A stretch of DNA of 64,000 bases from JBOFDK01 sp051646925. Its GTDB lineage: Bacteria > Bacillota > Clostridia > Lachnospirales > Cellulosilyticaceae. Position 1 is the stretch's first letter. Each line of letters opens with the position of its first letter. Location of the stretch: assembly GCA_051646925.1 (NCBI GenBank), contig JBOFDK010000048.1, positions 62,001 through 126,000 of the forward strand, given 5' to 3'. Shown here one piece after another: positions 46,163-55,471 of the stretch. The notes beneath the pieces are model-generated. The model saw nothing but the letters and a program-made list of their open reading frames with translations, searched no databases and was not told the DNA's origin. The position numbers were made by a program, and so were the translations under genes.

Positions 46163-47738
46163 TAAAGATAAAAAGATATGGAGTAGAGGTACTAGTTTAT
46201 TAATTGTATTATTTTTTTTAATAACGATTATCATACCATTATGTGCAAATGTATTTAAAATTAATTGGAGTGATATTCCAGAGATTGTGACATCTCAGTT
46301 ATTCAAAGATTCTTTAATTAATTCTTTAGTGGTTTCGCTAGTGGCAGCATTAATATCATTATTGGTAGCTTTTGGGCTAGCTTGTATTATGGAAAGAACT
46401 AATGTGAAGTATAAGGGATTTTGGCAAATGATTTTGGTAGTGCCAATGTTGATTCCATCTATTTCACATGGGCTAGGTTTGGTTAATATATTTGGAGAAA
46501 ATGGATTGATAACAGTTCTACTGGGACTAGATATTAATTTGTATGGATTTAATGGAGTATTGATTGGTTCGATTATGTATACTTTTCCTATAGCATTTTT
46601 GATGTTGTCAGATACATTTAATTATATGGATATGGAAGTTTATGAGGCCGCCAAAGTACTTGGAGTGCCAAGGAGTAAGATATTTAAAGATATTACTATA
46701 GAACATTTAAAAAAACCATTAATTGCTACGTATTTTGCATTATTTACGATGGTATTTACAGATTATGGTGTACCATTGGCAGTAGGTGGAAAGTTTTCGA
46801 CACTACCAGTATTCCTTTACAGAGAAGTAGTTGGATTGTTGGACTTTTCAAAAGGTGGATTTATTACACTAATATTATTAATACCGGCGGTGATTTCTTT
46901 TTTTATCAGTTTGAAAATAAAAAATTCGGTGAATTTGACTGCAAATCCAAAGCCGATATTGATAAAAAAGAATAAAGTAAGAGATGTTATTTGTCTAATA
47001 GTATGTATATTAATGGGAATAGTAGTATTGTTCCCTATAGGTTCGTATATATTAGTAGCTTTTATGAAAGCTTATCCAAGAGATATGCAGTTTTCTATGC
47101 AACATATAGAAATTGTAATGAATATGAAATTGAGTAAATATTTATGGCATTCTATTGTTATTGCTATGTCTACAGCACTAATAGGAACAGGTATTGCTTA
47201 TGTTATAGCATATAAAACAACAAGAGAAGCTAGCACGAAGTATGCTAATATTATCCATTTGTGTTCATTACTATCTTTGGTAGTGCCTGGATTGGTATTA
47301 GGACTAGGATATATACAATTTTTTGGTGGCACGTTTATTTACGGAACAGTATTTATTTTAATAATGGTTAATATAGCACACTTTTTTTCATCACCATATT
47401 TGATGGCATATAATGCACTTAGTCAGGTAAGTATGGAGTTAGAACAAATGGGAAAAACTTTAGGGATTAACAAGTGGAGACTTTTAATGGATGTAATAAT
47501 ACCTACAACAAAGAAAACTATTATAGAGATGTTTTCTTATTTTTTTATTAACGCTATGATTACAATATCAGCTGTGTCATTTCTAACAAATACAAAAAAT
47601 ATGCCATTATCATTGATGATAAATCAATTAGAAGGACAGTTGATGTTAGAAGGTGCAGCGGTAGTATCTATTGTGATTTTGTTAGTAAATGTGATGTTTA
47701 AAATATTAGTATATATAGTAAAAAAATATATTTTATAA
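46155..47738 (+). CDS. ABC importer permease, two fused membrane domains
   Basis: A 527-residue protein with about 12 hydrophobic segments and two binding-protein-dependent permease units. Both EAA loops are visible: EVYEAAKVLGVPRSKIFKDI near 166-186 and LEQMGKTLGINKWRLLMDV near 432-450. Fusions of this type occur in FbpB-, ThiP- and aminoethylphosphonate-type importers, in line with the binding protein. It overlaps the ATPase gene by 8 bp and is followed after 12 bp by the second nucleotidyltransferase gene. Confidence 0.9.
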   Translation: MYNKDKKIWSRGTSLLIVLFFLITIIIPLCANVFKINWSDIPEIVTSQLFKDSLINSLVVSLVAALISLLVAFGLACIMERTNVKYKGFWQMILVVPMLIPSISHGLGLVNIFGENGLITVLLGLDINLYGFNGVLIGSIMYTFPIAFLMLSDTFNYMDMEVYEAAKVLGVPRSKIFKDITIEHLKKPLIATYFALFTMVFTDYGVPLAVGGKFSTLPVFLYREVVGLLDFSKGGFITLILLIPAVISFFISLKIKNSVNLTANPKPILIKKNKVRDVICLIVCILMGIVVLFPIGSYILVAFMKAYPRDMQFSMQHIEIVMNMKLSKYLWHSIVIAMSTALIGTGIAYVIAYKTTREASTKYANIIHLCSLLSLVVPGLVLGLGYIQFFGGTFIYGTVFILIMVNIAHFFSSPYLMAYNALSQVSMELEQMGKTLGINKWRLLMDVIIPTTKKTIIEMFSYFFINAMITISAVSFLTNTKNMPLSLMINQLEGQLMLEGAAVVSIVILLVNVMFKILVYIVKKYIL

Positions 47739-47750
47739 AGGTGATGAAGA

Positions 47751-48644
47751 ATGACAAGAGAACAATTTAAAGTATTGGAATATTTAGAAGCAAAAAAAGA
47801 ACATATCATACTAGAAAATACATTAATAGAGAATATAGATGTAAAAAAAGAACTAATTATTGAGGCTATAAAAGAACTTATAAGTCAAGAAAAAATTTAT
47901 AAAAATATTGAAAATGGATTAGATATAACGTCGTTAGGATATGTAGCATTGGAACCGTATAGAGTAAAAAGAGCTATTTTTATAGCGGCGGGGATGGGAG
48001 CAAGGTTACAACCGTACACGAATGAATTACCTAAGCCACTTATAAAAGTAGGAAAAGTAAGTATGATTGAAACACTGCTTCAGGCAGTGTACAAAGCAGA
48101 AATAAATGAAGTTATTATTATAAGAGGCCATTTAAAAGAGAAATTTGATATATTATTAGAGAAATATCCAAATATACAATTCATAGATAATGATATATAT
48201 AAAGAGTTCAACAATATATCATCGGTGCATCTAGTGAAAGAGAAACTAGGGAATGCTTATATATTAGAAGCAGATCTTGTTTTATTTAATGAAAATATTA
48301 TAACAAAGTATCAATACATATCTAATTATATTGGAGAATATAAAGAATATACAAATGATTGGAGATTTGAAGTTAAGGATGGGAAAATTATTCAAGCTTT
48401 AGTAGAGGGATATAATTGCTATCATATGTATGGGATATCTTACTGGACAGAAAAAGAAGCAGTGCAGTTAGCAAAAGATCTTGAATATGAGATGAAACAA
48501 GAAGGTGCTTATAAAAGGTATTGGGATGAGGTAGCAGTAAACCTATATTCAAGAAATGTAGAAATAAGACCAGTTCAAGCTGGAGAAATCGTAGAAATTG
48601 ATACGGTAGAAGAACTAGAGGCGATAAAAAAAATAATTACTTAA
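47751..48644 (+). CDS. LicC-like cytidylyltransferase with N-terminal winged helix
   Basis: A 297-residue protein. Residues 1-70 resemble a winged helix (REQFKVLEYLEAKKEHIIL, LITEAIKEL-type helix, ENGLDITSLGYVALEPY). Residues about 74-297 are a nucleotidyltransferase with an intact loop, AIFIAAGMGARLQPYTNELPKPLIKV. Further marks are IIRGHLKEKFD, YILEADLVLFN and a closing EIDTVEELEAIK. This matches LicC, which makes CDP-choline from phosphocholine; a related headgroup is possible. It follows the importer by 12 bp. With LicD at 41029 it forms an uptake-activate-transfer set. Confidence 0.85.
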   Translation: MTREQFKVLEYLEAKKEHIILENTLIENIDVKKELIIEAIKELISQEKIYKNIENGLDITSLGYVALEPYRVKRAIFIAAGMGARLQPYTNELPKPLIKVGKVSMIETLLQAVYKAEINEVIIIRGHLKEKFDILLEKYPNIQFIDNDIYKEFNNISSVHLVKEKLGNAYILEADLVLFNENIITKYQYISNYIGEYKEYTNDWRFEVKDGKIIQALVEGYNCYHMYGISYWTEKEAVQLAKDLEYEMKQEGAYKRYWDEVAVNLYSRNVEIRPVQAGEIVEIDTVEELEAIKKIIT

Positions 48645-48685
48645 TATATGTTACTCTATATAAGGTGTAGATGAAAGGATAAAAA

Positions 48686-50098
48686 ATGTTATTTTCAAGT
48701 AATATATTTATTTTCTTTTTTTTGCCTGCAATACTAGTATTGTATTATAGAGTTGTAAAAAAAAGAAAATATAGAAATATACTTTTATTAGTAGCAAGTT
48801 TAGGGTTTTATGCATGGGGAGAACCTTGGTTTGTATTTATTATGTTATTATCGATAATGGTGAACTGGATATTTGGATTATTAGTAGATAAGCATAGAGA
48901 ACATTCTTTTTATGCAAAGATGATTTTAAGTAGTATGGTCGTATTTAATTTAGGAATTATGTTCATATTCAAATATTTGATATTTACAGTAGGAGTTGTA
49001 GATAGGTTAGTAGGTATAGAGATAAATATACCTACTATTATTTTGCCTATAGGAATATCATTTTTTACATTTCAGGCTATTTCGTATGTGGTAGATGTTT
49101 ATCGTGAAAAAGGAAATGTGCAAAAAAATCCACTATCTGTAGGATTATATATATCATTTTTCCCACAATTAATAGCAGGACCTATAGTAAGATATGAAAC
49201 AGTAGCGGATCAAATTAATAACAGAGAAGAAAATATAGAAGATATTTCTCAAGGAATATGCAGATTTATATTAGGATTATCAAAAAAAGTGTTGTTGTCA
49301 AATACACTCGCTATAGTAGCAGATAAGGCATTTGAATTAAATGGAAGTAGTCTGACTATTTCGTTTGCGTGGCTAGGAGCAGTAGCTTACATGTTGCAAA
49401 TTTTCTTTGATTTTTCAGGATATTCGGATATGGCAATAGGGCTTGGAATGATGTTTGGCTTTCACTTTAATGAGAATTTCAATTATCCGTATATAGCTAA
49501 ATCAATTTCTGAATTTTGGAGAAGATGGCATATATCTTTAGGCTCTTGGTTTAGAGATTATGTATATTTTCCATTAGGTGGAAGTAGAGTTAGCTCAAGA
49601 TGGAGATTAGTTTTTAATTTGTTTGCAGTATGGATATTAACGGGAGTATGGCATGGGGCAAATTGGACATTTATTGTATGGGGGATGTATTTCTTTGTAC
49701 TTATAGCTATTGAAAAAATATTTAATATTGAGCAAAGGTTTCTGAAATTCAATTGGCTAAAACATATAACAACGTTAATGTTAGTTTTATTTGGATGGGT
49801 GTTATTTAGAGCTGAGAGTATAGGTGAGGCCATTATATATTTACAAACGATGTTTGGAATGAATACAAGTGTTGTTATGGATAGTTACTTCATAAGATAC
49901 TTCAGTGAGAATATAGTGTATATAATATTAGCGGTAATATTCTCTACTCCAATAGCTAAGTATGTAGCTGCGAAAGTGAATGGGGATAGTATGTGGTGTA
50001 CTATAGCATATAGTGTATTGTATGTGGGGATTTTTGTACTAACTATATCATATTTAATAAAAGGTACTTATAATCCGTTTATATATTTTAATTTTTAA
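48686..50098 (+). CDS. MBOAT-family O-acyltransferase (AlgI/DltB/PatA-like)
   Basis: A 470-residue polytopic protein of normal MBOAT length: PAILVLYYRVVKKRKYRN, GISFFTFQAISYVVDVYR, SFFPQLIAGPIVRY, FDFSGYSDMAIGLGMMFGF, SISEFWRRWHISLGSWF, and the catalytic His near residue 323 in VWHGANWTF. These enzymes pass acyl groups across the membrane for O-acetylation of surface glycans. The next gene encodes the AlgX/J-like partner that often completes the transfer. Its ribosome site, AAAGGAT, is moderate. Confidence 0.92.
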   Translation: MLFSSNIFIFFFLPAILVLYYRVVKKRKYRNILLLVASLGFYAWGEPWFVFIMLLSIMVNWIFGLLVDKHREHSFYAKMILSSMVVFNLGIMFIFKYLIFTVGVVDRLVGIEINIPTIILPIGISFFTFQAISYVVDVYREKGNVQKNPLSVGLYISFFPQLIAGPIVRYETVADQINNREENIEDISQGICRFILGLSKKVLLSNTLAIVADKAFELNGSSLTISFAWLGAVAYMLQIFFDFSGYSDMAIGLGMMFGFHFNENFNYPYIAKSISEFWRRWHISLGSWFRDYVYFPLGGSRVSSRWRLVFNLFAVWILTGVWHGANWTFIVWGMYFFVLIAIEKIFNIEQRFLKFNWLKHITTLMLVLFGWVLFRAESIGEAIIYLQTMFGMNTSVVMDSYFIRYFSENIVYIILAVIFSTPIAKYVAAKVNGDSMWCTIAYSVLYVGIFVLTISYLIKGTYNPFIYFNF

Positions 50099-50110
50099 GA
50101 GGTAATGAAT

Positions 50111-51328
50111 ATGAAAAAAATAAATAGGCATAAAGTAGTAAGTATTATTTTTCTAAGTATTATATTTGTTATCGGCTCATTAACAGCTATTCTGAGGGTT
50201 GGAGCTATAGGAGAGAGTACTTTAAAAGGATTGCAAAAAGTAGACCATGAGCAGGCGAGTAGCACAGATTATGTAAAAGGGATGATAGAAGGGTTTGAAA
50301 CGGGGGTAAACAGTAATATTATAAAGAAAGAATATTTCGTAAATATATATGGATTAGTTCAAAGAATATTAGGGGTTAAAGTAATAGGAGATACAAATCC
50401 AAATAGTACAGTAGCACTAGATAACAAGGGGAATTTAACGTTTGTGTGTGGGAAGCAAGATGTAGTGAAATACGTAAATCAGATGGTTCAATTTCGGGAT
50501 GATTTAAGTAAGTCTAATATTCCGCTAGTATATGTACAAGCTCCTTTTAAGATGTTTCCAAACAACAATGAATTACCAGTAGGTATTGAAGATTATAGTA
50601 ATGATAATGCGGATGATTTTTTGTTAGAGTTAAAAAACAACGATATACCGTATATAGATATAAGAGAGTGTATAGAAGAAGATGGTTTAAACAAAGATGA
50701 ATTATTTTACAAGACGGATCATCACTGGAAGACGGAAACGGCTTTTTATGCATATATGAAAGTAGCGGAGAGGTTAATAGATGACTTTAACTTAAATATA
50801 TCAAAGCCTAATATAAACCGAGATATGTATAACATAACAACGTATGAGGATTGTTTCTTAGGTTCGCAAGGGAGAAAAGTAGGTAAATACTACGTAGGAG
50901 TAGATGATTATACGTTAATTACGCCGAACTATGATACGTCATATGAAGTAGAATATAGTTCAAACAAAGAAAAAGTAGTGTTAGAAGGAACGTTTGAACA
51001 TACTTTAATCAAACCTAAATTTCTAGATATGGATAGACCAGTAGAAACGGATAGAAATGCAGCTTATCAAGGTGGAAATAGACCTGAAGTAATTATTAAT
51101 AACAAGGATAATACGGAAGGGAAATTGTTAATTATACAAGACTCGTTTGGAGTACCGTTTTCATCGTTTATGTCTTTAAGTGTAGCTGAAGTTAGAACGT
51201 TAGATATTAGGCGGTACTTAGAAAAAAGTTTAAAGGAGTACATTCAGGATTATAGTCCTGATGCAGTTTTGTTTTTGTATAGTCCTGTTTCTTATGAAAA
51301 TGATGTGATGTTTGAGTTTGGATATTGA
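50111..51328 (+). CDS. Membrane-anchored SGNH-like acetylation partner (AlgX/AlgJ/DHHW-like)
   Basis: A 405-residue protein. The second of two close ATG codons (50111) is chosen because AAGAGG then sits 8 bp upstream. A single N-terminal membrane helix (VVSIIFLSIIFVIGSLTAIL) precedes an extracellular domain. Family marks are YKTDHHWKTETAFYAY near residues 200-215, with the Asp-His pair, and LIIQDSFGVPF near 341-351 with the candidate Ser. Such proteins receive acyl groups from the MBOAT protein and place them on the glycan. The gene starts 12 bp after the MBOAT stop, so they form a pair. Confidence 0.88.
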   Translation: MKKINRHKVVSIIFLSIIFVIGSLTAILRVGAIGESTLKGLQKVDHEQASSTDYVKGMIEGFETGVNSNIIKKEYFVNIYGLVQRILGVKVIGDTNPNSTVALDNKGNLTFVCGKQDVVKYVNQMVQFRDDLSKSNIPLVYVQAPFKMFPNNNELPVGIEDYSNDNADDFLLELKNNDIPYIDIRECIEEDGLNKDELFYKTDHHWKTETAFYAYMKVAERLIDDFNLNISKPNINRDMYNITTYEDCFLGSQGRKVGKYYVGVDDYTLITPNYDTSYEVEYSSNKEKVVLEGTFEHTLIKPKFLDMDRPVETDRNAAYQGGNRPEVIINNKDNTEGKLLIIQDSFGVPFSSFMSLSVAEVRTLDIRRYLEKSLKEYIQDYSPDAVLFLYSPVSYENDVMFEFGY

Positions 51329-51446
51329 TACGACTTTTTTGTAATAAAATTCGCTATTTGGAAGATACTATATAGATAATAGTAGTAGTGAATAAAATAA
51401 GTGCTAGAAGTAACATATGCACTATATATACAAAGGAGAAATGCAC

Positions 51447-52145
51447 ATGAATGTATTAAGTAGTTTTTCGCTCAAGATGATGGCTATAATTTTTATGGCA
51501 ATGGACCATATGTACACGTATCTTCCAAAAACGATGAACATACCAATATGGTTTGGGTATTTAGGTAAATTGGCAGCGCCTATATTTTTCTATTTGGTAG
51601 TAGAAGGATTTTTCCATACAAAGAGTAGAAAACAGTATACGAGTAGAGTATTTTTAATGGGACTAATAATGATAGGTGTAGATATAGTATTTGGGATATA
51701 TAACAATATATTTTTATCAATTGGATGTGGGTTATTAATGCTTACGGGGATTGATAAAGCGAAAAATGCTAGTGAAAATTCTAGTGATAAGGTGCAAGGG
51801 ATAACATTAGCGGTACTGTTTGCTATACTTGGAGGAATATTTACAGAAGCATCTATATATGGAGTAGTCATGATATTAATATTTTATTTCTTTAGAGAAA
51901 AGAAAAATACTATGGCGATTTTATATGTTGCATTTAGTTTACTATTTTTAATTACTATGATAGGGCCACACTTTGTAGAGGCGGCAATGATGTGGGATTA
52001 TCAGTGGATGATGGTATTTGCTATAATTCCAATATGGATGTATAACGGAGAACTAGGTTTTAGCAATAAGTTTGTCAAATGGGCATTTTACTGGTTTTAT
52101 CCGGTACATCTAATAATCATTAAACTAATTTCAAACAACATCTAA
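51447..52145 (+). CDS. TraX-like polytopic membrane protein
   Basis: A 232-residue protein with about seven to eight hydrophobic segments. Of three ATG codons, the one at 51447 has AAGGAG at the correct 8-bp distance. The start (LKMMAIIFMAMDHMYTYLP) and IGKLAAP-like block (YLGKLAAPIFFYLVVEGFFHT) with the end FYWFYPVHLIIIKLI match TraX, named for pilin N-acetylation on the F plasmid. A transfer of acetyl groups to surface glycan is a reasonable guess after the MBOAT pair but is not shown. Its stop codon lies in the first unit of an 11-bp repeat array. Confidence 0.82.
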   Translation: MNVLSSFSLKMMAIIFMAMDHMYTYLPKTMNIPIWFGYLGKLAAPIFFYLVVEGFFHTKSRKQYTSRVFLMGLIMIGVDIVFGIYNNIFLSIGCGLLMLTGIDKAKNASENSSDKVQGITLAVLFAILGGIFTEASIYGVVMILIFYFFREKKNTMAILYVAFSLLFLITMIGPHFVEAAMMWDYQWMMVFAIIPIWMYNGELGFSNKFVKWAFYWFYPVHLIIIKLISNNI

Positions 52146-52205
52146 ACAACATCTAAACAACATCTAACTAATATCTAACTAACATCTAAATAATATCTAA
52201 ACAAT
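52133..52205 (+). repeat. 11-bp tandem repeat over the stop codon of the TraX-like gene
   Basis: Six copies plus a part copy of an 11-bp unit, consensus AAACAACATCT, follow each other without gaps: the first three are identical and the next three carry one to three changes (AACTAATATCT, AACTAACATCT, AAATAATATCT). The stop TAA of the upstream gene is formed where the first two units join. Confidence 0.93.
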
Positions 52206-52253
52206 AAGGCTGTATCAGTAGGTAGAAATAACCTATAGATACAGCCTTATTTT
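52203..52253. terminator. Bidirectional terminator between convergent operons
   Basis: AATAAGGCTGTATC pairs with GATACAGCCTTATT, with a second short pair AGGT/ACCT inside. The plus strand continues into a T-rich run. It separates the decoration block from the ten-gene paralogue array. Confidence 0.9.
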
Positions 52254-52265
52254 ATTTTTTAAAAT

Positions 52266-52967
52266 TTAAAGTTCAAAATCCTCGACTGATACTATTTTTG
52301 CTTCGGGAAAATCTTTTCCAACTAATAACATATGAGTTTTGTCTAACCAAACAATACCGGTGTCTAAAAGTTGAGTTAGATATAAAATAAAATCGGTTTC
52401 CTTTTGTATGGCGTTAGAGAATTCGTTTAGTACTACATCAAGGCGTTGGCGTTGTTTATCTATTGAATTTTTTATGGGCCAAAAGGTTATAATATCTTCT
52501 AGCATATCGGCCAAAAGAACAAGTACTGCGGTGCTACCAAGCTTGATAGCTAAATTTTGTGTAGAGAGACTACAAAGCGCAGAATTTGATAAAAAATTAC
52601 GAGCGACGAGAACGTCCGCTATAATCTCAAGAGGGCATAGCATAGAGTAGGATATGATATAGGCGGGAGAAAGAAAATGGAATTTAGGTATTGATAATAA
52701 TTTATACAGTTTTAGCTGATTAGGTGTATTATTTATTTGCGAATGAAGTATTTCTAGAGCAGCATTCATTTCGTCTAGGCATTGGTAAATTGAAGAATTT
52801 TTAATGGAAAGATGTAATTTTGGCACTGACGATTCAGGACCAAGTTGGAGTACAAAATTATTCCATGCTATATAATAATGTTCGAAAAGAGATATTATGC
52901 GGTGTTCTATTGAAGAGATATCGTGTATTTTTTTGGACATATGGAAAAAAAGTTCTGATAATATCAT
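52266..52967 (-). CDS. Paralogous membrane protein family, member A
   Basis: A 233-residue protein, the shortest of the ten. The family pattern is seen here as follows. A conserved N-terminal block has LFEHYYIAWNNF at about 27-38, LGP at 42-44, and CLDEM at 63-67. Two hydrophobic stretches lie at about 101-123 and 143-162. A helical stretch follows, with KETDFILYLTQLL at 189-201, and the closing block is IVWLDKTHMLLVGKD at 205-219. There is no signal peptide, so both ends are probably cytoplasmic. It is last in a six-gene unit, 40 bp after member B, with AAAGGAG upstream. I do not recognise the family. Confidence 0.88.
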   Translation of the reverse strand: MILSELFFHMSKKIHDISSIEHRIISLFEHYYIAWNNFVLQLGPESSVPKLHLSIKNSSIYQCLDEMNAALEILHSQINNTPNQLKLYKLLSIPKFHFLSPAYIISYSMLCPLEIIADVLVARNFLSNSALCSLSTQNLAIKLGSTAVLVLLADMLEDIITFWPIKNSIDKQRQRLDVVLNEFSNAIQKETDFILYLTQLLDTGIVWLDKTHMLLVGKDFPEAKIVSVEDFEL

Positions 52968-53007
52968 AGTTGGCTCCTTTTATTATTGAATAGTTTTTTA
53001 TTAAAAT

Positions 53008-53736
53008 TTAACATTCTAAATCTTCGATGTTGAATATTGTTGGAAGTGTATTGTCTTTAGGAACTAATAACATATGCGTACTATCTAACCAAACAAGACC
53101 ACTTTCTAAATGTTGAGTTACTTTTACAATTAATGTGGTTTCTTTTTGCAAAATTTCAGACAATGATGATAGTATGTTATTAGCGTTTGAAATGAAAAGA
53201 TCCAATTTTTGGTCTAGAATATAATCGGTTATATAACTAAATAGCAAATCTATCAAAACCATCGTTGCTGCCGCAAAGCTAAAAGAAGCAAACAAATTAA
53301 ATTTAGTTGAAAGTAGGCTTTCTGGCACACTTTTCAATAGATAACGAAATAACAAGAATGCAGCATAAGATAGAGGGACTTCAGCTACAATTTGGGCCTG
53401 GAGCAACGAATTTTTCAGTGCGTTAATAGTACTAAGATGAAAATCAATGTTTTGCAGGCTGTCTAGATTAGAGACGGATGCTTTCAGACAGACGTTATTT
53501 ACTGTAGTATACAATATATTTTTAGCACGCTCCATTTCGTGTAAACAGTCGTATATACTGTCTGTTTTTATTGAACAATGTAACGCTGGAACTGGAGAGA
53601 GTGGACCAAGATGGTCTACAAAGTTATTCCAAGCTATATAATAATGTTCAAAAAGAGATGTTATTTCTGCGTCTAAATGTTCTAAATGTTTTCGTTTTTT
53701 TTCAATACCTAGGAATAATATTTCTTCAAATAGCAT
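53008..53736 (-). CDS. Paralogous membrane protein family, member B
   Basis: A 242-residue protein. I start it at the ATG at 53736 (MLFEEILFLG), which has AAAAGGAG 7 bp upstream and matches the relatives; the frame is open six codons further. Conserved parts are LFEHYYIAWNNF, LGPLSPVP, YDCLHEME, and the end GLVWLDSTHMLLVPKD. The core has two hydrophobic stretches (LSYAAFLLFRYLL and FAAATMVLIDLLFSYI). Member A shares the LFEHYYIAWNNFV wording, so the two are probably a recent pair. It is 51 bp behind member C. Function unknown. Confidence 0.88.
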   Translation of the reverse strand: MLFEEILFLGIEKKRKHLEHLDAEITSLFEHYYIAWNNFVDHLGPLSPVPALHCSIKTDSIYDCLHEMERAKNILYTTVNNVCLKASVSNLDSLQNIDFHLSTINALKNSLLQAQIVAEVPLSYAAFLLFRYLLKSVPESLLSTKFNLFASFSFAAATMVLIDLLFSYITDYILDQKLDLFISNANNILSSLSEILQKETTLIVKVTQHLESGLVWLDSTHMLLVPKDNTLPTIFNIEDLEC

Positions 53737-53787
53737 AATAATGCTCCTTTTCAATGATATATAAATAGTTGAATAAATGAGAAAAAT

Positions 53788-54528
53788 TTAAATAGTGTCA
53801 AAGTTGTATAAGCTTATTAGTTGTGGCGTAGACGTTTCGCTATTTAGTAATAAGAGATGATTTTTGTCCAACCAAACTAGACCATCTTTTAACTCTTGAG
53901 TTAATGTGATAATTCTAGTAGTGGATTCTTGCATGACAGATGATAGTGTTGATAATACATCTTGTAGTCTTTTAATGTGGACATCTAGTAGTATATATGA
54001 ACATGCAGAGTCCAAAAAACTTAATATACAATCTACTAAAACAAAAATAGCTACTGCATTTCCAAAAGCAAATGGATTGGTGAATGGATTGGTGAATTTG
54101 TGAGCAAAATTATTTTTGAAAAAATCAGCACTGAGTTTAAATGCAAGTATAGAAAGCATGGTGTCAAGGCCCAAAGTGAAAAATTTATTTAACGCTTTTA
54201 CTGCATTATGACGAGAATGAACCTCGTCTAAAAAGATATACAACTTTTTTAATGATGCGTTAGTTGGATTTACGCTAATAAATTGATTATATAGTTGTTG
54301 TTGTAATATTTCATCAGCACGGACAATTTCAAGAAAACAATCTTCGATAGAAGAGTTTTTTAGTGATAAAGTTAATTTTGGAATGTTAGCAGTAGGGCTG
54401 ATAGTATCACAAAAGTTATTCCATGCTACATGATAATTTTCAAAAAGGCTTTTTATTTGTTGTTCCATTTCTAATAATTTTTGTTCTTTTTGTGGGTTAT
54501 TTGAAAAAAATAAATTGTTAAATATCAT
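53788..54528 (-). CDS. Paralogous membrane protein family, member C
   Basis: A 246-residue protein with AAGGAG about 10 bp upstream of the ATG. Conserved parts are LFENYHVAWNNFC, IPKLTLSLKNSSI, and the end LTQELKDGLVWLDKNHLLLLN. In the core, a 12-bp DNA duplication gives the repeated peptide TNPFTNPF just before the second hydrophobic stretch (AVAIFVLVDCILSF). The GP of the LGP motif is kept only in part (ISPTANIP). The spacer to member D contains an AATTT-type run near 54546-54570. Function unknown. Confidence 0.88.
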   Translation of the reverse strand: MIFNNLFFSNNPQKEQKLLEMEQQIKSLFENYHVAWNNFCDTISPTANIPKLTLSLKNSSIEDCFLEIVRADEILQQQLYNQFISVNPTNASLKKLYIFLDEVHSRHNAVKALNKFFTLGLDTMLSILAFKLSADFFKNNFAHKFTNPFTNPFAFGNAVAIFVLVDCILSFLDSACSYILLDVHIKRLQDVLSTLSSVMQESTTRIITLTQELKDGLVWLDKNHLLLLNSETSTPQLISLYNFDTI

Positions 54529-54594
54529 AAGATTATATCTCCTTGTTTAAATTTAATTTAATTTAATTAAGTGGAAAGTTAGTATTAAAAGTAA

Positions 54595-55419
54595 TTATAG
54601 GTACTCTAGGACGTCAAGTTTTATTAATTTTGCGGTTGATGTAGCTGTATCTACAAGCAACATATGCTCTTTGTCTAAGAAAAGAGCACCATCTTTTAGA
54701 CTTTGAGTGAGGCTAGTAAGTTTGCTTGTTTCGTGCTTAATAATATGAGTTAATCGGTCGGATACATCCTTCAGTGTATTGTATCTAGCTAGTAAATATT
54801 GATAAGAATTAGCTTCTGCGAAATAGGATATAAAAAGATCTACTGTGAGTACCAATATTGCCATTCCAGCAATACATATAGAGGTATTTGTAAAGCTGAA
54901 ATTACCGCTAGCATCAGTAAAAACACGTAGAGTTCTTTGGTAGACAGTTTGGGCTGCAAACGCATCCATCGCCGCTTGGTCTGCAGCATGTTCTAGGTTA
55001 AGAGCAACGACTTTCAGTATTGTAGCACGCATTATAAAAAATGAAACAACAGCCGTTAAAGAGTCGACTACTATGTCCTGAAATAATAAAAATTGAGTGG
55101 TCATTGTAGAGTCGAGTCTTTGTAAAGTAAGAGTAGGGTCGTTTAATTTTTCGGTAATATTTAAGCGACAAGATATGTTATTTATAATATCGCATAGTAT
55201 TGTAGCGGCATCTTGTATTTCTTCTAAACATTCAAAGAGAGTATCTGTTGTTAGTGATTTTGTAAGTGGTGGTAGTTCGCAAGAAGGACCTAATTGGGCG
55301 CAAAATTCATTCCATGCTATATGGTAATTTACAAAAAGATTTGTCAGATCCAATTCGAGTTCTTTTAGTTTTTTTCGGCGTAAGTGATTGTCGTGAAAAA
55401 ATATTGAATTCCAAATCAT
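54595..55419 (-). CDS. Paralogous membrane protein family, member D
   Basis: A 274-residue protein with AAGGAGG 12 bp upstream. Conserved parts are LFVNYHIAWNEFCAQLGP, LFECLEEIQDA, HETSKLTSLTQSLKDGALFLD and EHMLLVD. The otherwise invariant Trp of the closing WLD motif is Phe here (LFLD). The core carries an Ala-rich insertion of some 30 residues between the two hydrophobic stretches (LEHAADQAAMDAFAAQ), which explains its greater length. It is 66 bp before member C. Function unknown. Confidence 0.88.
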   Translation of the reverse strand: MIWNSIFFHDNHLRRKKLKELELDLTNLFVNYHIAWNEFCAQLGPSCELPPLTKSLTTDTLFECLEEIQDAATILCDIINNISCRLNITEKLNDPTLTLQRLDSTMTTQFLLFQDIVVDSLTAVVSFFIMRATILKVVALNLEHAADQAAMDAFAAQTVYQRTLRVFTDASGNFSFTNTSICIAGMAILVLTVDLFISYFAEANSYQYLLARYNTLKDVSDRLTHIIKHETSKLTSLTQSLKDGALFLDKEHMLLVDTATSTAKLIKLDVLEYL

Positions 55420-55471
55420 AATATTCTAAAACCTCCTTAAAACAATATATACTGTAAATAAATAGTTTTTA

